The notes beneath the pieces were generated by a model that ran no database searches, was not told the DNA's origin, and saw only the letters and a list, made by a program, of their open reading frames with translations. From Trebonia sp963773105 (GTDB lineage: Bacteria; Actinomycetota; Actinomycetes; Streptosporangiales; Streptosporangiaceae), in contig CAVZAA010000001.1 in NCBI GenBank assembly GCA_963773105.1, forward strand, positions 434,001-498,000: 64,000 nt of DNA, in the 5' to 3' direction. Of this stretch, positions 1 to 11,149 are shown piece by piece. The position numbers and the translations under genes are program-made. Positions within the stretch are counted from its first letter, which is position 1. Every line of letters begins with the position of its first letter.

Positions 1-323
1 TCGGCCGCGCCGACCTGCCGCATCCATGACTGCACGCCATGCCCGACGCTGATCATCACCCGGTCAGGGAACAGCCGGTGCAGCATCGCCGTGTCCATCG
101 CGGTCGTCACGACGCTCCGCAGCGGCGCCGGCAGCACGCCGATGCCCACGCGCAGCCGTCCGGTCCACGCGAGCGCCGCCGCGCAGGCGGGCACCGCACC
201 GCCCCAGAAGCAGTCCTCCCAGAGCCACAGCTCCTCCACCCCCGAGTCCTCCGCCGCCATCGCGACTTCCCGCAAGCGTTCCGGCGGCACCTGCGGCAGG
301 CAAATCACACCCAATGTGGTCAT
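1..323 (-). CDS. LLM-class flavin-dependent oxidoreductase, N-terminal part (cut by window edge)
   Basis: The reading frame starts at ATG 323 and runs off the left edge, giving 107 residues. It begins MTTLGVICLPQVPPERL and continues through an ED..WLWEDC segment and RVGIGVLPAPLR, which looks like the first beta strands of the luciferase-like TIM barrel (F420- or FMN-dependent monooxygenases and reductases). An AGGAGGT ribosome-binding site lies at 328-335, 5 nt before the ATG, which fixes the start. The substrate cannot be told from this part. The frame is open upstream as well, so a neighbouring small ORF reads into it without a stop codon. Confidence 0.72.
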   Translation of the reverse strand, partial: MTTLGVICLPQVPPERLREVAMAAEDSGVEELWLWEDCFWGGAVPACAAALAWTGRLRVGIGVLPAPLRSVVTTAMDTAMLHRLFPDRVMISVGHGVQSWMRQVGAA

Positions 324-599
324 GGGGACACCTCCTATCGGCCAACTTAGTCGCTCCCCCAGATTCACCAGCTCGCGCGCTGGGGCACCGCCACCCATTC
401 CGTACGTAGGGCGCCATCGGGTGTTGTTCAGGTCGTATAGCGCCCCCTTCAGCACACAATGACGGTCAACGTGAAAAGGCCCGGGGGCCGAGGCGGGTTG
501 GGCGTGGACGGGGGTTGGGGAGCGACCGCGCCGACTCCCCCGTTGGCCGGCGCGGTCTGGCTTACCGGCTACCCCCACGAGGACTTTGAAACCATTGGG

Positions 600-839
600 G
601 CGTAAGTGACTGGAGACCGAGTAGCGCCAGCCGATGGACGGGGCGTGGTCGGCGTCGTAGACCTCGGCCGGCCCGCCGCCGTCGGCCGCCGTGCCACGGA
701 AGTGACGCCAGTCGGTGCCGTGGCCGAGGAAGATGCCGACCGAGCCGCCGCAGGCCGTGCAGTGCGGCTCGGGGCCGTCGACGACGCTGCCGAAGGTTGG
801 CAGACGATAGCCGGCCAGGAATGCGAGTGTCATCGCCAT
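600..839 (-). CDS. Small Cys-containing conserved-type protein with no stop codon of its own
   Basis: From ATG 839 (or the second ATG at 833) the minus strand encodes a compact segment with CTACGGSVG, FLGHGTDWRHFRG and DADHAPSIGWR. The CxxC pair followed by GHG and HAP..WR resembles a family of roughly 70-residue actinomycete proteins of unknown function, which I recognise only by general pattern. The recognisable part ends near 624. After it the codon usage turns irregular, yet the frame stays open to 324 and joins the LLM oxidoreductase frame. An in-frame GTG at 935 is an alternative start; a stop codon lies just upstream at 945-947. No ribosome-binding site is clear. The gene may have lost its 3' end or carry a base error near 600. 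Confidence 0.45.
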
Positions 840-1299
840 CCGCTCGATATCGAGCAGTCGCAGCCGGTCAAGTCTGGTTCGCCCCTTGGCGTCAGTGTGC
901 GTCCGGAATTGATCGACGGCAAGCGAGTTTTTCACACAGGAATTCTATCGACTGCGGCCCGCGCCGCAACGACCAGGGCACCGCCGCCGCCCACGTGTCG
1001 CGACCAGAACGAGATCGTGCCGAGACCAGGCCGAGACAGGCCTTCGCCCGCCCGCCGGGGCCCTGATCGCGGCCCCGGGCGCGCCCCGGGTCCGCCCGCC
1101 CCGGCCGCCGACGCCCAAGCCAGGCCGCCGGCAACCGATCGCAGGATCTCCCAGAAGCCGTCGAATACGGGATTTTTGGGGTAGGCTCACCGAGCAGGCG
1201 GTCAAGAGAGGTGTTTTCTTGCCCGGAATCGGGCACACTCGAGCCCGTAAGACCGAGGTTGGCGCAGACCGATCCAGGCTGGCTCAGGGACAACTAGAT
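840..1299. other. Intergenic region with one hairpin, no convincing gene
   Basis: No frame here shows actinomycete codon bias or a recognisable protein. A perfect 6-bp inverted repeat TGCCCG-GAAT-CGGGCA lies at 1220-1235, flanked by GTG and CAC; it could be an operator for the next gene. The stretch around 1170-1260 is the likely promoter region of the small gene starting near 1300. Confidence 0.4.
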
Positions 1300-1321
1300 A
1301 TGGCGACAACTAGATATGGCG
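1290..1321 (+). repeat. Perfect 16-bp tandem duplication at a gene start
   Basis: ACAACTAGATATGGCG is present twice without a gap (1290-1305 and 1306-1321). It covers the 5' end of the next gene. The first copy contains an in-frame ATG at 1300 and the ATG at 1327 follows the second copy, so the duplication changes the distance between any upstream signal and the start. Confidence 0.85.
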
Positions 1322-1599
1322 CGCCCATGGACGACACGTACCCGCAGGACCTGATCAGCAACGTCGCGGCGAGCACCGGGCTGCCCGAGGCGACCGCGTC
1401 ACGGGTGGTGGCGGACGTCGCCGCCTACTTCAGCGAGACCGTCGAAGAGTTCGTCAAACGGCGGCACGCCGAGCTGCAGGACAAAGGCAACAAGCGCAAC
1501 GACGACATTTGGCCGCAACTCACAGAGGAGCTTACCGGCCGCCGGTTTCGGGCGGAGAATCTGTCAGAACGACAGCTCCGCCGCATCGTCTACGGATAA
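1300..1599 (+). CDS. Small conserved hypothetical protein upstream of glmS
   Basis: This 99-residue protein (90 if ATG 1327 is used) has the core DLISNVAASTGLPEATASRVV, a run of helices, and ends LSERQLRRIVYG. Short acidic and helical proteins of this type with a terminal SERQLRRI(I/V)YG are familiar from actinomycetes, but I know of no function. The first helices are reminiscent of HU-like or helix-turn-helix folds, which is weak evidence. Start 1300 has an AGGGA 9 nt upstream (1286-1290); start 1327 has no ribosome-binding site, so 1300 is preferred, with the caveat that it lies in a tandem duplication. It ends 107 nt before glmS and may be co-transcribed. Confidence 0.7.
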   Translation: MATTRYGAPMDDTYPQDLISNVAASTGLPEATASRVVADVAAYFSETVEEFVKRRHAELQDKGNKRNDDIWPQLTEELTGRRFRAENLSERQLRRIVYG

Positions 1600-1706
1600 C
1601 AGCAAGAAAAGCAAGAAACGCGAAACGGCGCAGCGCGACGCACCGTAACCAAGACAGCCGGCGCGCAGGAACAGTCAAACGTTGGGCGAGGAAGGGACAC
1701 GGTAAC

Positions 1707-3593
<1,887 letters not shown>

Positions 3594-3607
3594 TTAAGGC
3601 GAAGCAG

Positions 3608-3683
3608 CGGTCCGTTCGATATAAAAGCTTTTGAATTCAAATTCTTGAAATTCAAAATCCTGGTATCGAACGGACCGTTTTTT
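3608..3683 (+). terminator. Long intrinsic terminator of glmS built from a repeat core
   Basis: A perfect 14-bp inverted repeat (CGGTCCGTTCGATA at 3608-3621, its complement at 3664-3677) is followed by six T (3678-3683). The loop holds a second, AT-rich near-perfect pairing (TTTTGAATT with AATTCAAAA). It lies 15 bp after the glmS stop and before the end of the convergent regulator gene. The arms carry the GGTCCGTTCGAT core also found at five other sites. Confidence 0.9.
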
Positions 3684-3701
3684 CAACTAGTCCCGACCCT
3701 G

Positions 3702-5870
3702 CTAGTGGAAAGTCGGGGGCTCGATCCCCATGGCCTTGCGCATCGCCTCGGCGATCTCCTCGGGGACGACCTGCTCGCACCAGACGACCTTGCCCGTCTG
3801 CGAGCGGCGCGCGCCCCAGCGGGCCGACAGCTGGGAGACGACGTGCAGGCCGCGGCCGTTCTCGGCGTCCTTGTCGACCTGGAGCACCCGCGGTAGCGCG
3901 GGCGAGGTGTCGTGCACCTCGCACACCAGCGAGTCGGGCTCCAGAATGAGCTGCAGCATCGTCTCGCCCTTGGCGTACTTGATCGCGTTGGTGACCAGCT
4001 CGGAGACCAGCAGCTCGGTGACCGGGATGAGATCCTCCAGGCCCCAGCGCTTGAGCGGGTCCCTGATCATGGCGCGCGCGTGCCGGACGGAGGAGAGCTC
4101 GGGCTCGAGCGGGAAGCTGATCCGGTGGTCTTCAGGTATCCGCCGCAGCTTGGCGATGAGCACCGCGATGTCGTCACGCTTGGCGTCGGAGTAAACGCCG
4201 TCCAGCGCGGTCTTGCACAGGTCTTCCAGGTCCTTCTCCGGCGCGCCCTCGCCGAACGCGACCTGCAGCCGGTCCAGGCCCTCGCTGATGTCACGGTCAC
4301 GGGACTCGACCAGGCCGTCGGTGTAGAGGACGAACAGGGATCCGTCCTCGATCTTGTGCCGCGTCGTCTCCACAATGCCGTCGTCGATGATGCCGAGCGG
4401 CGGGGACGGCTGAACCTCGAGATACTCGTTGGTGCCGTCGGGGTGGACCAGCAGCGGCGGCAGGTGGCCGGCCACCGCGAGCTCGATCTCACCGGTGACC
4501 GCGTCGTAGACGCCGTAGGCGCAGGTCGCGAAGTGCGGCTCGCGCTCGCCGATGTTCTGCATGAGCTCGTCGAGCTGCTGCAGCGTCGCGGCGGGCGGCA
4601 GCTCGAGCATGGCCAGGGTCTGGATCGCGGTGCGCAGCCGTCCCATCGTGACCGCGGCCCGGACGCCGTGCCCGGCCACGTCGCCGATGACGAGCGCGAC
4701 CCGCGCGCCGGGCAGCCTGATCGACTCGTACCAGTCGCCCCCGACCTCGACCAGCTCGCTGCCGGGCAGGTAGCGGTGGCGCACATCGATCGAGGAGGGG
4801 TAGGACAGGCCGGTCGGCAGCATGGCCCGCTGCAGCGTCAGCGCGGTCGCGTGCTCCCGGTTGTACCGGGTGGCGTGGTCGAAGAAGACCGCCTGCCTGG
4901 TGGCGAAGTCCATCGCCATTTCCATGTCGTAGCGGTCGAACCGGCGGGTGCCGAGCTCCCGGAAGCAGCAGAACAGGCCGACCACGGTGCCCTTGGAGAT
5001 GGCCGGGAGGACAAGCATGGAGGTGTCCGACAGCAGCCCGCCGACCGGCTTGCGCCGCCAGGCCCGGGCGAGCTTCTTGGCCGCCTCGGGGGAGATGGAG
5101 CCCTCGAGGACGGGCTCGCCCGACTCGATGCAGCGCGAGTAGGGGGAGTTGCCAGGGAAGCGCAGGATCTCGCCGACCGGGAACGCGGCCTGCCAGGCCG
5201 GGTTCTCCCGGTCGTGCTTGACGTGCAGCCGCCGGAGCGGGACGTCCGCGTCGGGAACGTGCGCGGGCACCTCGTTGTCGCCGATCAGCGACTCAAGTAC
5301 GAGCACCTCGGCGGCGGTGCAGAAGGCGGGCACCAGCTGCGCGGTCATCTTCTTGGCGAGGTCGCTGAAGTCGAGCGTGTCCTCGTCGGAGAGGTTGGAG
5401 TCGCGCAGCAGCACCTCGCGCATCAGGGCGGGCTCGATGAACCGCTCGCCCGAAGGGATCGGGATCTGCAGGATCACGAACGCGGCGACGTCGCTGCCGC
5501 CCGCCGACATCGGCCGGGCGGTGACCACGGAGCTGGCGACGGTGCCGTCGGCTAGGGCGATCGACAGCATGTCGTTCGCCTCGCGGTCCGACTTGATCGC
5601 CTCCAGCAGCGAGGCGACCACCAGGATGGCGCCCTTGTCGGGGGAGACTGGCTGGCCGCCGTCCTTGGGCTGCGTCGCGGTAATGTCGCTTAGGTTAACT
5701 CCGAGCAGGTCATCGCTCGATCGTGCGAGTATCTTGGGAGCTGTGCGGTCGTGCTGGACGATCCGGCCGGTGCGGTCGATGCCGAGGATAAGCGTCCGCA
5801 CCGAGGGTGACGCGGTTGGGCTCACGGTCACCGGCGGTGCCTTTCGGCTCACCTTCTTGCCGGGTGTCAC
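3702..5870 (-). CDS. PAS-GAF-PP2C (SpoIIE) phosphatase with C-terminal HATPase anti-sigma kinase domain
   Basis: This 722-residue protein is likely a cytoplasmic partner-switching regulator. Order: a PAS-like sensor (about 20-150, LILGIDRTGRIVQHD), a GAF-like region (about 180-330), a SpoIIE/PP2C phosphatase (EVGGDWY near 375, IGDVAGHG near 393, YTDGLVESRD near 515, metal-binding Asp present) and an HATPase domain like SpoIIAB/RsbW (N-box ELVTNAIKYA near 622, NGRGLHVV near 670). Such proteins dephosphorylate anti-sigma-factor antagonists, and the HATPase part may phosphorylate them or bind a sigma factor. GTG 5870 is chosen because CAGGAG lies 6 nt upstream; GTG 5894 is in frame but has no such site. 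No antagonist or sigma gene is adjacent. Confidence 0.88.
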   Translation of the reverse strand: MTPGKKVSRKAPPVTVSPTASPSVRTLILGIDRTGRIVQHDRTAPKILARSSDDLLGVNLSDITATQPKDGGQPVSPDKGAILVVASLLEAIKSDREANDMLSIALADGTVASSVVTARPMSAGGSDVAAFVILQIPIPSGERFIEPALMREVLLRDSNLSDEDTLDFSDLAKKMTAQLVPAFCTAAEVLVLESLIGDNEVPAHVPDADVPLRRLHVKHDRENPAWQAAFPVGEILRFPGNSPYSRCIESGEPVLEGSISPEAAKKLARAWRRKPVGGLLSDTSMLVLPAISKGTVVGLFCCFRELGTRRFDRYDMEMAMDFATRQAVFFDHATRYNREHATALTLQRAMLPTGLSYPSSIDVRHRYLPGSELVEVGGDWYESIRLPGARVALVIGDVAGHGVRAAVTMGRLRTAIQTLAMLELPPAATLQQLDELMQNIGEREPHFATCAYGVYDAVTGEIELAVAGHLPPLLVHPDGTNEYLEVQPSPPLGIIDDGIVETTRHKIEDGSLFVLYTDGLVESRDRDISEGLDRLQVAFGEGAPEKDLEDLCKTALDGVYSDAKRDDIAVLIAKLRRIPEDHRISFPLEPELSSVRHARAMIRDPLKRWGLEDLIPVTELLVSELVTNAIKYAKGETMLQLILEPDSLVCEVHDTSPALPRVLQVDKDAENGRGLHVVSQLSARWGARRSQTGKVVWCEQVVPEEIAEAMRKAMGIEPPTFH

Positions 5871-6092
5871 GGGCGACTCCTGGATGTTGTGCACGACGCG
5901 CTCCCGCCATTATGGGCTACCCAGTGCTGCATCTGAGCGCGCTTCCGATTCTTCCCCTTTGCCCATGTATGGCCAATTATGTCATATTAACCAGGTTGAT
6001 GGCGGGTCTTCTGGGGCATTGAGGCACTAACGAAGCGATCATTTTCGCTACATATTCCTTACTTGATGTTCGCCGCCTGGTGGCTGGGATAG

Positions 6093-7034
6093 CTACTGGG
6101 ACAGCGTGGTGTTCTGGGCCGAGGCGGTGGCGACGATGCCCTGGCTCGTCACGCTCACCGAGCGGACGACCAGGCCGGCCGGCAGCTTGGGGATGTCGAA
6201 GGTGTACGACGACGCCAGCGTCGACCCTCCGATCAGCGAGGCGATGCCCGCCAGGCCGGTCAGCTGGCCGACCTGCACGGTGATCACGTTCGGGCCGGTC
6301 TGCTCGATCTTCCCCACGGCGCTGCCGAGGGAGGAGTTGAGCTTGATCGCGTCAGGCCCGTCGGCCGGGTCGGCGCTGACGGTCAGGCCCGGGACCGGGA
6401 CCAGGTTGGTGACCGTGGCGAACGAGACCACCACGGTGCCGTTGATCTTGTTGATCGTCGCGCCGTTGAACGACGCGTTGGGGTGCACCCCGGTCGCGGT
6501 GGCGTGCAGGCTGCTGATGACGACCTGCTTGACCGAGAAGTTGCTTGCGTTGATGTCGATCTGCTTCAGGTTGCGCGAGGCGACCTGGGTGAGGAAGGGG
6601 AACCCCTCGATGGTCACCGACGGCTTGACGCCGAGCCCGGAGGAGTCGATCTTGCTGGCGATCGCGCTCTCCGCGTACGCCTTGGCCCCGAAGTCCGCCG
6701 CGACCAGCACCGCGATCAGGACGACGAGCGCGATGAGCCAGCCCCGCCCGCGGCGCCGGCGCCTGCGCGGGCGCGGCAGCCCGGACGGCGGCTGCTGGCC
6801 GAATTGCGGCTGCACGCCGTACGCGGCCGTCTCGTCGTACCCGGAGGACTGCTGTCCGTAAGGCGGCTGCTGCCCGGCTGGCGGCCGCACGCCCCGCGGG
6901 ACCGTCTCGTCGTACCCGGAGGACTGCTGCCCGTAAGGCGGCTGCTGCCCCTGCTGGCCGCCGTACTGGCCCGGCTGCCCACCCTGCGCGGGCGGCTGCT
7001 CCGGCCATCCGCCTTGCGGTTGGTAATTGCTCAC
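6093..7034 (-). CDS. DUF2993 (LmeA-like) membrane-anchored protein, copy 1
   Basis: This 313-residue protein has a cytoplasmic Gln/Gly/Pro-rich N-terminus with two copies of GQQPPYGQQSSGYDET, an Arg cluster, one membrane helix at about 98-118 (WLIALVVLIAVLVAADFGA), then a DUF2993 domain (KPSVTIEGFPFLTQV, HATATGVH). DUF2993 includes mycobacterial LmeA, an envelope protein that helps mannan elongation of lipomannan; a related envelope role is inferred. GTG 7034 is preceded by GGAGGGGAG and is preferred over ATG 7067. A TATAAA at 7070-7075 (reverse strand) is a likely -10, giving a short leader. It is a tandem paralogue of the next upstream gene. Confidence 0.85.
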   Translation of the reverse strand: MSNYQPQGGWPEQPPAQGGQPGQYGGQQGQQPPYGQQSSGYDETVPRGVRPPAGQQPPYGQQSSGYDETAAYGVQPQFGQQPPSGLPRPRRRRRRGRGWLIALVVLIAVLVAADFGAKAYAESAIASKIDSSGLGVKPSVTIEGFPFLTQVASRNLKQIDINASNFSVKQVVISSLHATATGVHPNASFNGATINKINGTVVVSFATVTNLVPVPGLTVSADPADGPDAIKLNSSLGSAVGKIEQTGPNVITVQVGQLTGLAGIASLIGGSTLASSYTFDIPKLPAGLVVRSVSVTSQGIVATASAQNTTLSQ

Positions 7035-7189
7035 CAGGGAGCTCCCCTCCGTGGACCGGCTCACCATCGTTTATACCCGGCACCCGCGCGCAGGGTACCC
7101 CGCATTGCCACGGGTTTCCTGAGTTGCGCTGATTTGCCTGCCGTTTGGCGGGTTACGGGTGGCCTGACTCCCTGCTGGCGGCCGGCCGC

Positions 7190-8353
7190 CTACTTGCTGA
7201 ACGTGGCGTTGGTCGCGGCGGCCGAGAGCGTGAGCCCCTGCCCGTTGAGCGTCAGCCCGGTGATCCGCAGGCTCGGCGGGACCCCCGCTGGGAGGTTGAT
7301 CGGGAAGGAGGCGGCGGTCGAGCCGATCAGGGTGCCGACCAGGCCGCCCCTCGTCGGCAGCTCGACCGTGATCTGCTGCGGCCCGGTCTGCTTGATCTCG
7401 ACCACGCCGCTGGCGGTCACCCCGAGCACGCTTCCGGTGATCTTCAGCTTGTTCGGCCCGTCCGGCACCGCCGTGAGCGAGGCGGCGCCGCCCAGTTCGC
7501 TCGAGATGCCGCCGGTCAGCGAGTTGAGCGACACGAAGGCGGTCGCGGTGAGGCGGTCGATCGTCGCGCCGTTCCAGGACGAGTTCAGGTGCATCCCGGT
7601 GATCGTCGCGTTCAGGGTGGAGATCGTCACCGGGCCCGCCGGGATGTTGGTCGCGCTGATCAGCACCTTCTTGAAGTCCTTATGGAGGACCTGGGTGAGG
7701 AACGGGAAGCCCTCGATATCGACCGACGGCTTGACCGGGAACCCGTTGGCGGTGAACTGGTCGGCCATGTCGTTCTCGGCGATGGCCTTGCCCACGAAGT
7801 TACCGATCACCAGCAGGATCGCGATCACCAGGATCGTGAACAGGGCGATGACCGAGCGGCGGACCGGCCGCCGGCGGCGTCGCGGCCGGGGCTGCGGCTC
7901 AGGGGGCGGCCCGTCCTGGGGCCCATAGTCCTGGGGCCCGTATTCCTGTGATCCGTAGCCCTGAGGGCTGTTGCCCTGATCCCAGTTTCCCTGCGCGGCG
8001 TTTCCCTGCCCCCAGCCGCCCTGGGGCGCGTTGCCCTGCGCCCCCCAGCCGCCCTGCGCGGCGCTGTCCTGACCCCAGCCGCCTTGTGGGGGGCTGCTGT
8101 CCTGTCCCCAGCCGCGTTGCGGGGCGTTTCCCTGCGCGGCGTTGCCTTGGCCCAAGATGGCTCGGGGGACGGTGGCGTCGGAAGCGTTCTCGTCGAGGGC
8201 GGTGCCCTGCCCCGAGCCGCCCTGGGGAGAGTCTGTCTGCGCGGCGTCGCCCTGACCCTGGTCGCCCTGACTGTCGGTGTCCTGGGGTTCGTTGCCCTGA
8301 CCCGGCGACACCTTCGCGGGGGGCCGCATCGGCTGGGTTGGTTCGTAGCTCAT
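7190..8353 (-). CDS. DUF2993 (LmeA-like) membrane-anchored protein, copy 2
   Basis: This 387-residue paralogue of the preceding protein has a long low-complexity N-terminus (about 150 residues) built from irregular QGN/GWGQ repeats. An RPRRRRR cluster, one membrane helix at about 168-188 (SVIALFTILVIAILLVIGNF) and a DUF2993 domain (KPSVDIEGFPFLTQV, NATITGMHLNSSWNGATI) follow. Topology: disordered cytoplasmic tail, domain outside. ATG 8353 has GGGGGA 6 nt upstream. It shares the 5' intergenic region with the divergent FHA-ABC exporter. The two copies are clearly homologous in the domain but not in their tails. Confidence 0.85.
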   Translation of the reverse strand: MSYEPTQPMRPPAKVSPGQGNEPQDTDSQGDQGQGDAAQTDSPQGGSGQGTALDENASDATVPRAILGQGNAAQGNAPQRGWGQDSSPPQGGWGQDSAAQGGWGAQGNAPQGGWGQGNAAQGNWDQGNSPQGYGSQEYGPQDYGPQDGPPPEPQPRPRRRRRPVRRSVIALFTILVIAILLVIGNFVGKAIAENDMADQFTANGFPVKPSVDIEGFPFLTQVLHKDFKKVLISATNIPAGPVTISTLNATITGMHLNSSWNGATIDRLTATAFVSLNSLTGGISSELGGAASLTAVPDGPNKLKITGSVLGVTASGVVEIKQTGPQQITVELPTRGGLVGTLIGSTAASFPINLPAGVPPSLRITGLTLNGQGLTLSAAATNATFSK

Positions 8354-8541
8354 GGTGGGTCCCCCGTCGGGCCGGCGGCTGTCGCCGAATTTCAAAGATC
8401 GACACATGTCGACGTGTACGTGGAAACGTCGCACTGTAGTTATAGTTCACCAGATTCCGGAATACACCCCTGAGCCCTACACTCTTGACCAGGCTTGTAT
8501 GTAACGATCCGGGGGCTTTGCGATCGGGAGGGAATTCGGCA

Positions 8542-11055
8542 GTGGGGATTCAAATGGCGCATAGCTCGCGTAGCGCACCTCCGCTGCTGGTCCGCACGGT
8601 GCGCACCACGCACCGGCTGGAAGCTGGCACCGAGTACCGGATCGGCCGCGACGACCGGGCCGACATCCCGGTGTCCGATCCGCGGGTCTCGTGGGACCAC
8701 GCGGTGCTCTACGTGTCCGGCGGGACCTGGGTGCTCGAGGACAAGGGCAGCAGGAACGGCACCTACGCGGGGGCCGAGCGGATCTCCCGGCTGAACATCG
8801 ACGGCCCGTGCGTGATCCACGTCGGCAATCCGGAGGACGGCCCGGTGCTCCGCTTCGAGCTCGAGCCGGTCGCGGAGACGACGCCGCCAGCGCCGTCCGC
8901 GCCCCCTGCGCCGTCCGCGCCCCCTGCGCCGTCCGCGCCCCCGGCGTCGCCTGCGGCCGGGCCGGTGGCATCGATGCCGTTCAGCGGCTGGGGCAACGTC
9001 GACCCGCACGCGCCGCTGCCGGGCGTGGACCGCGAGCCCACCTCGCGCATCCAGCTGCAGGCGGCCCGAGTGGTGAAGATCGGCCGCCGCCCGGACAACG
9101 ACATCGTGGTGCACGACCTCGGCGTCTCCAAGACGCACGCCGAGCTGAAGATGTCCCCCACCGGCCGCTACCAGATCTTCGACCTCGGCAGCCACAACGG
9201 CACCTACGTCAACGGCCAGCGGGTGAATCAGGCCGAGCTGACGGAAGACAACATCGTCTCGATCGGCCACGCCACCTTCCGGCTGGCCGACGGCGTGCTG
9301 ACCGAGTACATCGACGAGGGCAACATCCCGTTCGAGGCCCAGGAGCTGCGGGTCGCGGTGGGCGACGGCGGCAAGCAGAAGGTGCTGCTCGAGGGCATTT
9401 CGTTCCCGCTCGCGGAGCGCTCCATGATGGCGGTGATCGGCCCGGCCGGCGCGGGCAAGTCCACGCTGCTCAACGCGCTGACCGGCAAGCGCCCGGCCAC
9501 CACCGGCAGCGTGTACTACGACTTCCGCGATCTCTACGCGAACTACGACGAGCTCAAGCACCGGATCGGGCTGGTACCGCAGGAATCGGTCACGCACGAC
9601 CAGCTCACCGCCAAGTCGGCCCTCGGCTACGCGGCCGAGCTCAGGTTCCCGCCCGACATCACCGAGGCCGACAGGAACCAGCGGGTCGACGAGGTGCTGG
9701 GCGAGCTCGAGATGACCCAGCACGCGAACACCAGGATCGTGCGGCTGTCCGGCGGCCAGAAGAAGCGCGTCAACATCGGCCTCGAGCTGCTGACCAAGCC
9801 GAGCCTGCTGTTCCTGGACGAGCCGACCTCGCCGCTCGACCCGCACCTCAAGCGCGAGCTCTTCGGCCAGATGAAGAAGATGACCGAGAACGGCCAGTCG
9901 GTCGTGGTGATCACGCACGACGTCGAGTCGAAGCTGATCGACCAGTGCGACCGGCTGATCGTGCTCGCGCCCGGCGGCCGGATGTCCTACTTCGGCCCGC
10001 CCGCCGACGGGCTGAAGTACTTCGCCGCCGGCGACTGGGCGGACGTGTTCCAGGCCTTCTCCGACGACCCTGCGGCGGACTGGGCGGGCCAGTTCCGCAG
10101 CTCGCCCGAGTACCAGAAGTACGTGGCGAGCCGGATGTCGGTTAACCCGGGGCAGCAGCAGCGGCAGGCCCGACAGCCCAACGACGAGGCCAAGCCGAAA
10201 CAGCGGGGCAGCCTCACCCAGGTGTTCACGATGGCCCGCCGCTACGCGCGCGTGCTGTCGGTGGACCGCGGCTACACGATCTTCGCGGTGGCGCTGCCGA
10301 TCATCCTCGGCGCGCTGCTGCGGATCATCCCCTCCACGTACGGCCTCGGCGGCCCGCCGGGGAAGAACCAGGGCGCCCAGACGCTGCTGCTCATCCTGGT
10401 CATGGCGGCCTGCCTGTCCGGCACCGCGAACTCGATCCGCGAGTTCGTCAAGGAACGCGAGATCTACGAGCGGGAACGGATGGCAGGGCTGTCGGCCGGT
10501 GCCTACCTGATGTCAAAGGTGCTGGTCCTCGGCGTCGTCAGCCTGATCCAGGCGCTAATCATCGTCATCATCGGGTTGGCCGGCGCGAAGATGCCGGCCA
10601 AGGCAGCGGCGATACCGGGGCCGCCGATCATCGAGATCGCGGTCGCGACCGTGGTCCTGTGCGTGGTCTCGATGCTGCTCGGCCTGCTGATCTCCACGCT
10701 GGTGACGAAGAGCGATCAGACCATGCCGGCCCTGGTGGTGGTCACCATGATCGAGGTTGTGCTCTCCGGCGGCGTATTCGCGCTGGGGGCCGGCGCCGAG
10801 TCGTACGTGTCGATGATCGCGCCGGCCCGCTGGGGTATGGCCGCCCTCGCCTCGACCATCAACCTGAACGTGATCACGCCGGCCAACCCGCTGGCGCCGG
10901 TCAAGCCCGACGCCCTGTGGGCGCACAGCGCCACCCAGTGGGGGACCGACATGGGCGTCCTGGTGCTGATCGGGCTGATCTGCCTGTGCATCGCCGGCTT
11001 CCGGCTCGGCCGGATCGGGCCACGACGGCGCAAGGCCGCCACCGCCGACAAATAA
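8542..11055 (+). CDS. ABC exporter with two N-terminal FHA domains (Rv1747-like)
   Basis: This 837-residue protein has FHA1 (about 25-105, IGRDDRADIPV, GSRNGTY), an Ala-Pro-Ser linker with direct repeats (about 112-150), FHA2 (about 175-240, IGRRPDNDIVV, GSHNGTYVNG), an ABC ATPase (Walker A GPAGAGKST near 299, signature LSGGQKKR near 402, Walker B LLFLDEP near 421) and an ABC-2 membrane domain with about six helices (580-825). Half-transporters like this (mycobacterial Rv1747) are controlled by Ser/Thr kinases whose phosphothreonines bind the FHA domains. GTG 8542 has GGGAGGGA 8 nt upstream. The exported substrate is unknown. It is divergent from the DUF2993 pair. Confidence 0.92.
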   Translation: MGIQMAHSSRSAPPLLVRTVRTTHRLEAGTEYRIGRDDRADIPVSDPRVSWDHAVLYVSGGTWVLEDKGSRNGTYAGAERISRLNIDGPCVIHVGNPEDGPVLRFELEPVAETTPPAPSAPPAPSAPPAPSAPPASPAAGPVASMPFSGWGNVDPHAPLPGVDREPTSRIQLQAARVVKIGRRPDNDIVVHDLGVSKTHAELKMSPTGRYQIFDLGSHNGTYVNGQRVNQAELTEDNIVSIGHATFRLADGVLTEYIDEGNIPFEAQELRVAVGDGGKQKVLLEGISFPLAERSMMAVIGPAGAGKSTLLNALTGKRPATTGSVYYDFRDLYANYDELKHRIGLVPQESVTHDQLTAKSALGYAAELRFPPDITEADRNQRVDEVLGELEMTQHANTRIVRLSGGQKKRVNIGLELLTKPSLLFLDEPTSPLDPHLKRELFGQMKKMTENGQSVVVITHDVESKLIDQCDRLIVLAPGGRMSYFGPPADGLKYFAAGDWADVFQAFSDDPAADWAGQFRSSPEYQKYVASRMSVNPGQQQRQARQPNDEAKPKQRGSLTQVFTMARRYARVLSVDRGYTIFAVALPIILGALLRIIPSTYGLGGPPGKNQGAQTLLLILVMAACLSGTANSIREFVKEREIYERERMAGLSAGAYLMSKVLVLGVVSLIQALIIVIIGLAGAKMPAKAAAIPGPPIIEIAVATVVLCVVSMLLGLLISTLVTKSDQTMPALVVVTMIEVVLSGGVFALGAGAESYVSMIAPARWGMAALASTINLNVITPANPLAPVKPDALWAHSATQWGTDMGVLVLIGLICLCIAGFRLGRIGPRRRKAATADK

Positions 11056-11077
11056 CAGAGGACCCCAGAGTCAGCCG

Positions 11078-11089
11078 GGTCCGTTCGAT
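11078..11089 (+). repeat. Interspersed repeat copy B (GGTCCGTTCGAT)
   Basis: The core lies 23 bp after the exporter stop and is followed by an AT-rich block, GAAAACCTGATTTTTG, similar to the tail of the copy at 18941. There is no second arm here; a separate small stem (TTGTTC with GAACAA, about 11103-11121) follows. Confidence 0.75.
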
Positions 11090-11149
11090 GAAAACCTGAT
11101 TTTTGTTCTCAGTGGGAACAAGTCCGGATAAGGCGCACTTGAGTAGTTC

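Noticed and set aside
606..1184. Plus-strand open frame of 192 codons
   Set aside because: Low-complexity Arg/Pro/Ala composition; the minus strand in 624-839 encodes a more protein-like sequence.
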